A DNA stretch of 33,358 nucleotides, from the NCBI RefSeq assembly GCF_035474595.1, contig NZ_DATIND010000102.1, positions 1 to 33,358 on the forward strand, read 5' to 3'. The stretch's first letter is position 1, and the number at the start of each line of letters is the position of its first letter. Shown piece after piece: positions 26,660 to 33,219 of this stretch. The stretch comes from Longimicrobium sp. (lineage in GTDB: Bacteria; Gemmatimonadota; Gemmatimonadetes; Longimicrobiales; Longimicrobiaceae). The notes beneath the pieces are model-generated. The model saw only the letters and a program-made list of their open reading frames with translations, was not told where the DNA came from and ran no database searches. The position numbers and the translations under genes are program-made.

Positions 26660-26709
26660 CCCCGGATTGGAAATCCGGGGCAACAACCGCACAAAGTCCC
26701 TGCGGGACT
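26660..26709 (+). repeat. Two-hairpin dispersed repeat, copy A5 (compensatory changes)
   Basis: Stem CCCCGGATT/AATCCGGGG (26660-26668 with 26672-26680), linker CAACAAC plus seven bases, stem AGTCCC/GGGACT (26695-26700 with 26704-26709). The linker and layout equal the A1-A4 copies read on the minus strand, but both stems have different bases that still pair fully. It begins 9 nt after the LysR stop and could end that transcript. Confidence 0.75.
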
Positions 26710-26844
26710 GCCAGGCTGCATCCGGGCTCGCCGTAGGCACAGGTGCCGCGCATCCGCGCGGTCGACAGCCGTGTCGAATTCCGGGATCCCCGTTCGTCGC
26801 CCGTGTGACGCAGCGAGCATCGACCCTGACCGGAGAGGCCCCCA

Positions 26845-27426
26845 ATGAGAAAGCTGATCGTTTCCGAGTTCGTGACCCTGGACGGCGTGATGCAGGCGCC
26901 CGGCGGCAAGGACGAGGATACCGACGGAGGATTCGAGCACGGCGGCTGGACGCTCCCCTACTGGCACGACGACATCGGGAAGACCTTCTTCGAGCTGATG
27001 CAGGGTTGCGATGCGTTCCTCCTGGGCCGCCGCACGTACGTCACCCACGCGGAGGCGTTCGAGCCGATGCCGGCGGGCGATTTCTTCGGCGACATGATGA
27101 ACGCCCCGAAGAAGTACGTCGTCTCGGCGACCCTTCAGCAGCCCATCTGGCGCGACACCACCATCATCCGCGACAACGTGATCGAGTCGGTGCGCGCGCT
27201 GAAGGAGCAGCCCGGCGGGAACATCCTGACGGACGGCAGCAGCCAGCTCGTGCACGCCCTGCTGGAGCACGGCCTGGTGGACGAGCTGCACCTGCTCGTC
27301 TACCCCATCACGCTCGGAAGCGGCAAGCGGGTGCTGCCGGACGGCGTGCACGCGACGTTCGAGCTGAAGTCCGCGACGCCCTACCCGACCGGCGTGGTCG
27401 GCCTCCACTACGCGCTGCGGCGGTAA
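26845..27426 (+). CDS. RibD C-terminal/dihydrofolate reductase-fold protein
   Basis: This 193-residue protein is a single RibD-C domain: MRKLIVSEFVTLDGVMQAPG, AFLLGRRTY, KKYVVSATL, then GGNILTDGSSQLVHALLEHGLVDELHLLVYPITLGSGKR, and the final YPTGVVGLHYALRR. It is the YwjB/YyaP-like group, NADPH-binding with unknown substrate. It is unrelated in sequence length and detail to the 20805 paralogue, though the fold is the same. GGAGAGG lies ahead of the ATG. It stands alone after the LysR gene. Confidence 0.92.
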   Translation: MRKLIVSEFVTLDGVMQAPGGKDEDTDGGFEHGGWTLPYWHDDIGKTFFELMQGCDAFLLGRRTYVTHAEAFEPMPAGDFFGDMMNAPKKYVVSATLQQPIWRDTTIIRDNVIESVRALKEQPGGNILTDGSSQLVHALLEHGLVDELHLLVYPITLGSGKRVLPDGVHATFELKSATPYPTGVVGLHYALRR

Positions 27427-27441
27427 TCCCTGCGAGAGGGG

Positions 27442-27476
27442 TTGACGCCTCTCCGGAAAGCTAAATACCGTATAGC
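27442..27476 (+). promoter_or_regulatory. Possible promoter of the 27514 peptide
   Basis: TTGACG (27442-27447) is followed by an AT-rich stretch CTAAATACCGTATAG (27461-27475). The spacing to the best -10 (TACCGT or AAATAC) is 15-18 bp. It is the most AT-rich point near the gene, about 45 bp before its ATG. Confidence 0.4.
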
Positions 27477-27513
27477 GACACGATCTGACACGCCTGAACC
27501 TGGGAGGTGCCGC

Positions 27514-27693
27514 ATGCGGATGAATCTGGACCTGGAGGCGCTGCACGTGGAGACTACCGTGATGCAGCCGGATTTCACGGGGCTGGATGGCCGGGACGGT
27601 TTCGACGGCGGGTACGCCGCGTCGATCCTGTGGGACACGCAGACGCGCCCGATCGAGAGACCGAACACCAACTCGTCGCCGTGCATCGCCTGA
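27514..27693 (+). CDS. Small RiPP-precursor-like peptide (lanthipeptide/pinensin-type leader)
   Basis: This 59-residue peptide starts MRMNLDLEALHVETTV, matching the L-x-L-D/E-x-L-x-V-E-(T/S) pattern of class I/pinensin-type lanthipeptide leaders known from Bacteroidota and, I believe, Gemmatimonadota. The tail TQTRPIERPNTNSSPCIA holds Thr, Ser and one Cys suitable for thioether formation. GGGAGG lies well before the ATG, and a strong hairpin (C3) follows 26 bp after the stop, so expression as a unit is likely. No LanB, LanC, LanM, protease or transporter gene is seen nearby, so the call rests on sequence pattern alone; a non-RiPP small protein is possible. Confidence 0.6.
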   Translation: MRMNLDLEALHVETTVMQPDFTGLDGRDGFDGGYAASILWDTQTRPIERPNTNSSPCIA

Positions 27694-27718
27694 GTTGCGT
27701 CCCGGTGTGATACGAAAC

Positions 27719-27746
27719 GGCCCCGGCGAGATCTCTCGCCGGGGCC
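27719..27746. repeat. GC hairpin repeat, copy C3
   Basis: GGCCCCGGCGAG pairs with CTCGCCGGGGCC, loop ATCT, followed by GAAG as in C1 and C2. Just upstream is TGTGATACGAAA, the end sequence of repeat B4. It could terminate the small peptide gene. Confidence 0.85.
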
Positions 27747-27893
27747 GAAGCTTTCGCCGCGCGGATCATCGAGCCGCCGCCCGATCGAGCCCGCCGTTGG
27801 CGGCTCCCGGCATCGCCCCGTAGCTTTCGCCGCCCGTCCGCTGCCCGGCTTTCATCAGCCGGGTGGATCCGTATCCCCCGCACACGCACCCAC

Positions 27894-28421
27894 ATGCGCA
27901 CACGTCATCTGCCTCTCCTGCTGCTCCCGCTGCTCGCCGCCTGCCAGCCGCGGACGTCGCCCGCCCCGTCCGCGACCGGGGCCGCGGCGGCCGGAGCGCG
28001 TGAAACCACCGCGCAGGAGCGGGCCGCGGTGCTCGCGTCGCTCCAGGGCTTCATGGACGCGCTGCGGATGAAGGACACCACGGCGATGAGCCAGCACGTG
28101 GACTCGCTCACGCGCATCACGCTGATCCGCCCGGCGCGCGACGGCGGAACGCGCGTGGTGGTGCTGACCGCCGCGCAGTTCATCCACGCGGTCACGCAGC
28201 CGAACCAGCCGGGGATCGACGAGCCCATCCGCAACCCGGTGGTCCACGTGAGCGGCGACCTGGCCACGGTCTGGGCCGAATACCAGGTCCGGCGCGACGG
28301 CACCGTCACGCACTGCGGCTTCGACGCCTTCCACCTGACCCGGCGCGACGGGCGCTGGAAGCTCCTGAACATCAGCGACACCTACCAGCAGACGGGGTGC
28401 GGCCCCGCGTGGCCGCGCTGA
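27894..28421 (+). CDS. Lipoprotein with NTF2/SnoaL-like domain
   Basis: This 175-residue protein has a lipoprotein signal peptide: MRTRHLPLLLLPLLAAC with the lipobox LAAC and Cys17 as the lipid anchor. After a short Ala/Pro linker, residues about 40-170 fit a cystatin-like NTF2 fold: LASLQGFMDALRMKDTTAMSQHV, then ITLIRPARDGGTRVVVLTAAQF, VVHVSGDLATVWAEYQVRRDG, CGFDAFHLTRRDGRWKLLNISDTY. Such proteins are small-molecule binders or inactive enzyme relatives on the cell envelope. It stands alone. The start follows from the signal peptide. Confidence 0.9.
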   Translation: MRTRHLPLLLLPLLAACQPRTSPAPSATGAAAAGARETTAQERAAVLASLQGFMDALRMKDTTAMSQHVDSLTRITLIRPARDGGTRVVVLTAAQFIHAVTQPNQPGIDEPIRNPVVHVSGDLATVWAEYQVRRDGTVTHCGFDAFHLTRRDGRWKLLNISDTYQQTGCGPAWPR

Positions 28422-28454
28422 CTCTCGTCCAGGCCGCACGCCACCACGGGTGCT

Positions 28455-28512
28455 GTCATACCGGATCTGGCAATCACCCGTGCCACCAATGCCCAGAGAG
28501 ACGTCGTCCTGA
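28455..28512 (+). repeat. Repeat D (5' extension of family B)
   Basis: ACCGGATCTGGCAATCA, a variable bit, then CCAGAGAGACGTCGTCCTGAG. The same block precedes copy B7 at 30680-30736, where it runs straight into the B core. Here the B core is replaced by about 80 bp and an A copy, as if the unit was broken by insertion or deletion. Confidence 0.7.
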
Positions 28513-28592
28513 GTCGAACACCGCGCTTCGCGCGACCACGATGGATGAAAGGGCGGCGTCCTCCGGGACCGGAACTCGTCGCCGAGCCGAAC

Positions 28593-28648
28593 AGCCTCGC
28601 GCAGTTTGCGAGGCTTCCCGTAGTTGTTGCTGCGACTTCTTCAGTCGC
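28593..28648 (-). repeat. Two-hairpin dispersed repeat, copy A4
   Basis: Large stem 28593-28600 with 28608-28615, small stem 28632-28636 with 28644-28648; the small loop is TTCTTCA, three bases longer than in A1. It is followed through GCCGCGAACTTTCTA(TCTA) by repeat B6, as A1 is by B1. Confidence 0.85.
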
Positions 28649-28684
28649 CGGTGAGGGAGGCAAGGCCGCGAACTTTCTATCTAT

Positions 28685-28771
28685 TCAGGCCGGCCAACTG
28701 TCGTTGCCTCCGCACGAACGGTTGCAGGCCGAAGGATCTACAGGCGAGTCGCACGTGCGCTGCCGGATTGC
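28685..28771 (+). repeat. Dispersed repeat family B, copy B6
   Basis: CAGGCCGGCCAACTGTCGTTG, then CGGTTGCAGGCCGAAGGATC, TACAGGCGAGTCGCACGTGC, GCTGCCGGATTG. It forms a composite with A4. With D and A4 it accounts for the 471-bp gap before the response-regulator gene. Confidence 0.85.
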
Positions 28772-28802
28772 GCGATCGATCCCCGAAATCGGGATCACCA
28801 TG

Positions 28803-28837
28803 AAGGCCCGGCACCGAGCTTCGGCGCCGGGCCTTCG
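28803..28837. terminator. Hairpin upstream of the response-regulator gene
   Basis: GAAGGCCCGGC pairs with GCCGGGCCTTC, with an inner CCG/CGG pair across one A-C mismatch and loop AGCTT. It lies about 55 bp ahead of the kdpE-like start. It may end readthrough from upstream or be another dispersed hairpin. Confidence 0.55.
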
Positions 28838-28892
28838 TGCGTTGCCGCCGGCTCGCTGGTCCCGCGCCGCGGCGGGTGCTAGCATGCGTGGC

Positions 28893-29591
28893 ATGACCGA
28901 GACGACCATCCTGGTGATCGACGACGAGCCGCAGATCCGGCGCGTGGTGCGGAACGCGCTGGAGGGCGACGCGGTGCGCGTGCTGGAGGCGGCCACCGGG
29001 CGCGAGGGAATGGACCGCGCGGCGGCGGAGCGCCCCGACCTGATCGTGCTGGACCTGGGGCTCCCGGACGTGGCGGGCGCCAGCGTGTGCGCGGAGATCC
29101 GCGGCTGGTCGTCGGCGCCCATCGTGGTGCTGTCGGCGCGGCACTCCGAGCACGAGAAGGTGGCGCTGCTGGACGCGGGGGCGGACGACTACGTGACCAA
29201 GCCGTTCAGCCCCGCCGAGCTGCGGGCCCGCGTGCGCGCCCAGCTGCGGCGCTCGCGCGCGGAGCCCCGCGCGGGCGGCGGCGGCCCGGTGGAGCTGGAC
29301 GGGCTCCGGATCGACCTGGCGCGGCGCGTCCTCTCGAAGGACGGGGGAGAGGTCCACCTCACCCCCACCGAGTGGGACCTGCTCCGCGCCTTCGTGTCGA
29401 ACGCCGGGCGCACGCTCACGCACGACCAGATCTTCCGCGCGGTGTGGGGGCGCGCCGGCGGCGGCGACCCGCAGGCCTATCTCCGCGTGCACGTGGCCAA
29501 CCTGCGCCGCAAGATCGAGCGCGACTCCGTTCGCCCCGCGCTGATCGTCACCGAGCCGGGCGTGGGCTACCGCTTCCGCGCGCTGGACTGA
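28893..29591 (+). CDS. KdpE-like OmpR-family response regulator
   Basis: This 232-residue regulator has a receiver domain (about 5-115) with acidic pocket Asp10/Asp11, phospho-acceptor Asp54 (LIVLDLGLPD), Ser81 and Lys103 (VTKPFS). The output is an OmpR/PhoB winged helix (about 135-230): LTPTEWDLLRAFVSNAGRTLTHDQIFRAVWG and YLRVHVANLRRKIE with VTEPGVGYRF. Sequence and partner (a DUF4118 kinase) suit KdpE. An in-frame ATG nine bases upstream is an alternative start. The kinase gene starts 2 nt after the stop, so the two are translationally coupled. Confidence 0.92.
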   Translation: MTETTILVIDDEPQIRRVVRNALEGDAVRVLEAATGREGMDRAAAERPDLIVLDLGLPDVAGASVCAEIRGWSSAPIVVLSARHSEHEKVALLDAGADDYVTKPFSPAELRARVRAQLRRSRAEPRAGGGGPVELDGLRIDLARRVLSKDGGEVHLTPTEWDLLRAFVSNAGRTLTHDQIFRAVWGRAGGGDPQAYLRVHVANLRRKIERDSVRPALIVTEPGVGYRFRALD

Positions 29592-29593
29592 CG

Positions 29594-30673
29594 GTGGGCG
29601 CCCGCGTCCGGGGGCTGCTGCGGTGGGCCGCCTGGCTGGCGGCGGCGGCCGCGCTCACGGCCGGCATGGCGGCGGTGCGCGCGGACCTGGAGCGGGTGCA
29701 CGTGGCCCTTGCCTACCTCCTGCTGGTGCTGGCCGCCAGCTCCAGCGGCACGCGGGCGCTGGGGCTGGTGGTGGCCGTCGTGGCGTTCCTCTGCTTCAAC
29801 TTCTTCTTCCTCCCGCCGTACCAGAACTTCGGGCTCAGCGACCGGCGCGACTGGCTGGTGCTGCTCACCTTCCTGGCGGTGGCGACGGTGGCCACGCAGC
29901 TGCTGCACCGCGCGCGCCGCCAGGCCGCCGAGGTGCAGCGGCTCTCGGCAGAGGCCGGGCGCGCCGCCGCGCTCCGCGAGGCCGACCGGCTGAAGGACGC
30001 GCTGATCGCCGCGGTCAGCCACGACCTGCGGACGCCGCTGACCACCATCAAGGCGCTGGCGCACGACCTGGGCGAGACCGGCGACGAGCGGGCGGTGACC
30101 ATCGAGGAGGAAGCCGACCGGCTGAACCGCTTCGTGGCCGACCTGCTGGATCTCTCCCGCCTGAACGCGGGGGAGCTGCGCGTGGCGCCGGAGATCGTCG
30201 CGGCCGAGGACCTGGTGGGCGCGGCGCTCCAGCGCGTCTCGGGCTCGCTGGGAGACCGGGAGATGCGGGTCGAGCTGCATCCCCACGAGCCGCTGCTGCT
30301 GGGGCGGTTCGATTTCGTGCAGTCGCTGCGTGTGCTCGTGAACCTGCTGGAGAACGCGCACAAGTACGCGCCCGCGGCCACGCCGATCGAGCTCTCCGTC
30401 TCGCGCGACGGCGGCCGCCTCGTCTTCCGCGTGGCGGACCGCGGCCCCGGCGTGCCGGAGGACGAGCGCGAGCGCATCTTCCACCCCTTCTACCGCCGTC
30501 CGCAGGGCGAGGCGGATGCCGGGGGCGCGGGGCTGGGCCTCTCCATCTCCCGCCGCCTGGCCGAGGCGCAGGGCGGCACGCTCGCCTTCGAGCCGCGGCC
30601 GGGCGGCGGAAGCGTGTTCGTCTTCACCCTCCCCTCCGCCGACCTCGCCGATCCCGCCACCCTGCCGGGGTGA
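29594..30673 (+). CDS. KdpD-like sensor histidine kinase lacking the N-terminal KdpD and USP domains
   Basis: This 359-residue membrane kinase has four hydrophobic helices near 7-104 forming a DUF4118 sensor region (VALAYLLLVLAASSSGTRALGLVVAVVAFLCFNFFFLPPY). The HisKA helix holds His143 (AAVSHDLRTPLTTIKALAHDL). The ATPase has N box NLLENAHKYAP, G1 DRGPGVP, F box IFHPFYR and G2 GAGLGLSI. Full KdpD (about 900 residues) begins with a KdpD domain and USP-like domain; both are absent. The start is GTG at 29594, 2 nt past the regulator stop, with no clear Shine-Dalgarno, consistent with coupling. It probably senses potassium or envelope stress and phosphorylates the 28893 product. Confidence 0.9.
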   Translation: MGARVRGLLRWAAWLAAAAALTAGMAAVRADLERVHVALAYLLLVLAASSSGTRALGLVVAVVAFLCFNFFFLPPYQNFGLSDRRDWLVLLTFLAVATVATQLLHRARRQAAEVQRLSAEAGRAAALREADRLKDALIAAVSHDLRTPLTTIKALAHDLGETGDERAVTIEEEADRLNRFVADLLDLSRLNAGELRVAPEIVAAEDLVGAALQRVSGSLGDREMRVELHPHEPLLLGRFDFVQSLRVLVNLLENAHKYAPAATPIELSVSRDGGRLVFRVADRGPGVPEDERERIFHPFYRRPQGEADAGGAGLGLSISRRLAEAQGGTLAFEPRPGGGSVFVFTLPSADLADPATLPG

Positions 30674-30679
30674 TGTCTC

Positions 30680-30822
30680 ACACCGGATCTGGCAATCATC
30701 TCCCTGCTACAAACGCCACAGAGAGACGTCGTCCTGAGGCCGGGCCACACCGTCGTTGCCTTCCGCACGAGCGGTTGAAGGCCGAAGGATCCATAGGCGA
30801 GGTCGCACGTGCGCTTCCAGAT
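30680..30822 (+). repeat. Dispersed repeat family B, copy B7 with 5' extension D
   Basis: ACCGGATCTGGCAATCA, GCCACAGAGAGACGTCGTCC, TGAGGCCGGGCCACACCGTC, GGTTGAAGGCCGAAGGATCC, ATAGGCGAGGTCGCACGTGC. It shows that D and B belong to one longer unit. It is inverted relative to B8, 85 bp away, so the pair could fold into a long hairpin or be substrates for inversion. Confidence 0.85.
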
Positions 30823-30907
30823 TGCACGATTCGATCTTCTGATCCATAGCCGCAGCATCGTGTCTCGGCTGATGCGCTGATCCTTCCGACAGATTGAACG
30901 GTGAGGT

Positions 30908-31001
30908 CCGGCAGCGCACGTGCGTGAGCGGTTATAGATCCTTCGGCCTGCCAGCACTGGTGTAGACAAAATTTCGTCATGGCCGGCCTCAGGATGACGT
31001 C
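30908..31001 (-). repeat. Dispersed repeat family B, copy B8
   Basis: Minus strand: GACGTCATCCTGAGGCCGGC, GGCAGGCCGAAGGATCTAT, ACGCACGTGCGCTGCCGGAC. It faces B7. Together with the microsatellite, B7 and B8 fill the 519-bp gap between the kinase and the permease; no gene is seen there. Confidence 0.85.
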
Positions 31002-31026
31002 TATCCGGCATCACGCGTTTCATCCG

Positions 31027-31074
31027 ATCTCCATCTCCATCTCCATCTCCATCCCCATCTCCATCTCCATCTAT
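31027..31074 (+). repeat. Hexanucleotide microsatellite (ATCTCC)n
   Basis: Seven units of ATCTCC, one with a single change (ATCCCC), then a decayed ATCTAT. It lies about 120 bp before the permease start, outside coding sequence. A milder version (CATCTCC...CATCATCTCC) lies before uvrA2 near 15205-15235. Copy number could vary by slippage. Confidence 0.9.
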
Positions 31075-31192
31075 CTCATCTCCCAGTCTTTACGACTCCT
31101 TCACGCTGGACGGACGGATCTTTGTGCCTCCTTCACGGGACCGTCACGATCTTCCCGAATTTCGTGGCGAATGGACCCGGGGCACCGAGGGA

Positions 31193-33178
31193 ATGGAGAC
31201 CACGAGACGCAAGCGGATGGCGCGCGCGGTGCTGGGGGAGCCGCGCGACGTGCGGGACCCGCGGACCTACCACAACATCTCGCTGATCGCGCTGCTGGCG
31301 TGGGTGGGGCTGGGCGCGGACGGGCTTTCGTCGTCGGCGTACGGGCCCGACGAGGCGTTCCGCGCGCTGGGGCCGCACGCGTACCTGGCGGTGGCGCTGG
31401 CCGGGGCCACGGCCGTGACCGTGCTGGTCATCTCCATCGCCTATTCGCAGATCATCCGCCGCTTCCCGTTCGGCGGCGGCGGGTACGTGGTGGCCAGCCA
31501 GCTGCTGGGCGCCCGCTGGGGCGTGGTGTCGGGGGCGGCGCTGCTGGTGGATTACGTGCTGACCATCTCCGTGTCCATCGCCAGCGGCGCCGACCAGGTG
31601 TTCAGCGTGCTCCCGCCCGCGTGGCACCGCTGGAAGCTGGCGGCCGCGGGCCTCGTCATCCTCCTGCTGGTGGTGCTCAACCTGCGCGGGGTGAAGGAGT
31701 CGGTGAGCATCCTGGCGCCGGTGTTCGCCGCGTTCCTGCTGATGCACGCGGTGCTGATCGCGGGCGGGCTGGCCACGCACGCGGGCGAGGTGCCGCGGGT
31801 GGCGCGCGAGGTGTCGGGCGGGTTCCGGCAGGGGCTGGGCACGCTGGGCGCCGTGGGGCTGTTCGCCGTGTTCCTGCGCGCGTACTCGATGGGGGCGGGC
31901 ACCTACACGGGAATCGAGGCGGTGAGCAACGGGCTGCAGATCATGCGCGAGCCCCGGGTGCGGACGGCCACGCGGACGATGGTTTACATGGCCGTGTCCC
32001 TCGCGGCCACGGCCAGCGGAATCCTGCTGCTGTACCTGCTTTTCCGGGTGGCGCCCGTGGAGGGGAAGACGCTGAACGCGGTGCTGCTGGAGCGCTTCGC
32101 GGGGGCGTGGCGGCTGGGCGGGGTGAACGTGGGGTACGGCTTCGTGGCCTTCACGCTGGCCACCGAGGCGGCGCTCCTGTTCGTGGCGGCGCAGGCGGGG
32201 TTCATCGACGGGCCGCGGGTGATGAGCAACATGGCCGCCGACCGCTGGCTTCCGCATCGCTTCGCCCAGCTCTCCGACCGGCTGACGATTCAGGACGGTG
32301 TGCTGCTGATGGGCGGCGCGGCCATCGCCACGCTGGTCTACACGAGGGGGGACATCACCCGGCTGGTGACGATGTACTCCATCAACGTCTTCGTCACCTT
32401 CTCGCTCTCGCAGCTGGGGATGGTGCGCTACTGGCTGCGCACCCGCGGCGGGCACCGCGGACGTGGGCTGGCCATCCACGGCGTGGCGCTGGCGCTGTGC
32501 GCGGGGATCCTGGCCGGGGTGCTGTACGAGAAGTTCGAGGTCGGGGGATGGGTGACGGTGGCGGTCACCGGCGCCGTGGTGGGCCTCTGCCTGGCGGTGC
32601 GCCGCCACTACGACCGCGTACGCGAGGGTTTCCGGCGGCTGGACGAGGTGATGGGCGGCCTGCCCGCGGCGTACGACGGCCCGCCGAAGCCGCTGGACCC
32701 GAAGGCGCCCACGGCGGTGCTCCTGGTGGGCGGCTACGGCGGGCTGGGGATCCACGCGCTGCTCTCGGTGCAGCGGCTCTTTCCGCGGCACTTCGGGAAC
32801 TTCGTGTTCGTGTCGGTGGGCGTGATCGACGCGGCGGCGATGAAGGGGGTGGACGAGGTGGACCGCGTGCGCGAGCGGACGGAGGCGGCGCTGCGGGGCT
32901 ACGTGGAGCTGGCCCGCGGGCTGGGGCTGCCGGCGGAGTATCGGATGCGCGTGGGAACGGAGGCGGTGAGCGAAGCCGAGGCGCTGTGCGCCGGGATCGC
33001 GAAGGAGTTCCCGCGCTCCATCTTCTTCATGGGCAAGCTGATCTCGCAGCGCGAGGGGTTCTTCTTCCGCATGCTGCACAACAACACGGCGGACCAGCTC
33101 CAGCGCCGCCTGCAGTTCGCGGGGATGAACGCCATGCTCCTCCCCGTCCGCGCGATGGAGCTGCCGCGGGCGGGGTGA
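31193..33178 (+). CDS. KimA-like APC superfamily potassium permease
   Basis: This 661-residue protein has about 12 transmembrane helices to about residue 480, then a cytosolic domain of about 180 residues (GGYGGLGIHALLSVQRLF, FVFVSVGVIDAAAM). The first helix GADGLSSSAYGPDEAF gives Asp43 and Tyr50, the same D-x6-Y spacing as the potassium-site Asp36 and Tyr43 that I recall from KimA (YdaO). Thr239-x-x-Glu242 (TGIEAVSNG) matches the helix 6 T-x-x-E. FPFGGGGYVVASQLLG and ALLVDYVLTISVSI are also KimA-like. I therefore favour proton-coupled potassium import over amino-acid transport, although its general annotation would be 'APC family permease'. ATG at 31193 has GAGGGA upstream; a GTG at 31124 would add a poorly conserved leader. 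It lies 519 bp after the KdpE/KdpD-like pair on the same strand. Confidence 0.86.
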   Translation: METTRRKRMARAVLGEPRDVRDPRTYHNISLIALLAWVGLGADGLSSSAYGPDEAFRALGPHAYLAVALAGATAVTVLVISIAYSQIIRRFPFGGGGYVVASQLLGARWGVVSGAALLVDYVLTISVSIASGADQVFSVLPPAWHRWKLAAAGLVILLLVVLNLRGVKESVSILAPVFAAFLLMHAVLIAGGLATHAGEVPRVAREVSGGFRQGLGTLGAVGLFAVFLRAYSMGAGTYTGIEAVSNGLQIMREPRVRTATRTMVYMAVSLAATASGILLLYLLFRVAPVEGKTLNAVLLERFAGAWRLGGVNVGYGFVAFTLATEAALLFVAAQAGFIDGPRVMSNMAADRWLPHRFAQLSDRLTIQDGVLLMGGAAIATLVYTRGDITRLVTMYSINVFVTFSLSQLGMVRYWLRTRGGHRGRGLAIHGVALALCAGILAGVLYEKFEVGGWVTVAVTGAVVGLCLAVRRHYDRVREGFRRLDEVMGGLPAAYDGPPKPLDPKAPTAVLLVGGYGGLGIHALLSVQRLFPRHFGNFVFVSVGVIDAAAMKGVDEVDRVRERTEAALRGYVELARGLGLPAEYRMRVGTEAVSEAEALCAGIAKEFPRSIFFMGKLISQREGFFFRMLHNNTADQLQRRLQFAGMNAMLLPVRAMELPRAG

Positions 33179-33219
33179 GGGGAGGCGCGACGGCAAGGGC
33201 GGGAGAGTCTTGAAAGTCC

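Noticed and set aside
26845-28421. A lanthipeptide biosynthetic cluster around the small peptide
   Set aside because: Neighbours are a RibD-C reductase and an NTF2-like lipoprotein. No cyclase, dehydratase, protease or exporter is present.
30823-31192. A c-di-AMP (ydaO) riboswitch before the KimA-like gene
   Set aside because: KimA genes in Firmicutes often have one, but I see none of its conserved stems here, only B8 and a microsatellite.
28893-33178. A complete kdpFABC-DE operon
   Set aside because: No kdpF, A, B or C is present, and the kinase lacks the N-terminal KdpD domain, so it cannot be the classical operon.
31133-33196. Long open frame (about 687 codons) opposite the permease
   Set aside because: Antisense shadow; His/Arg/Gln-rich low complexity with no motif, while the other strand encodes a clear membrane transporter.
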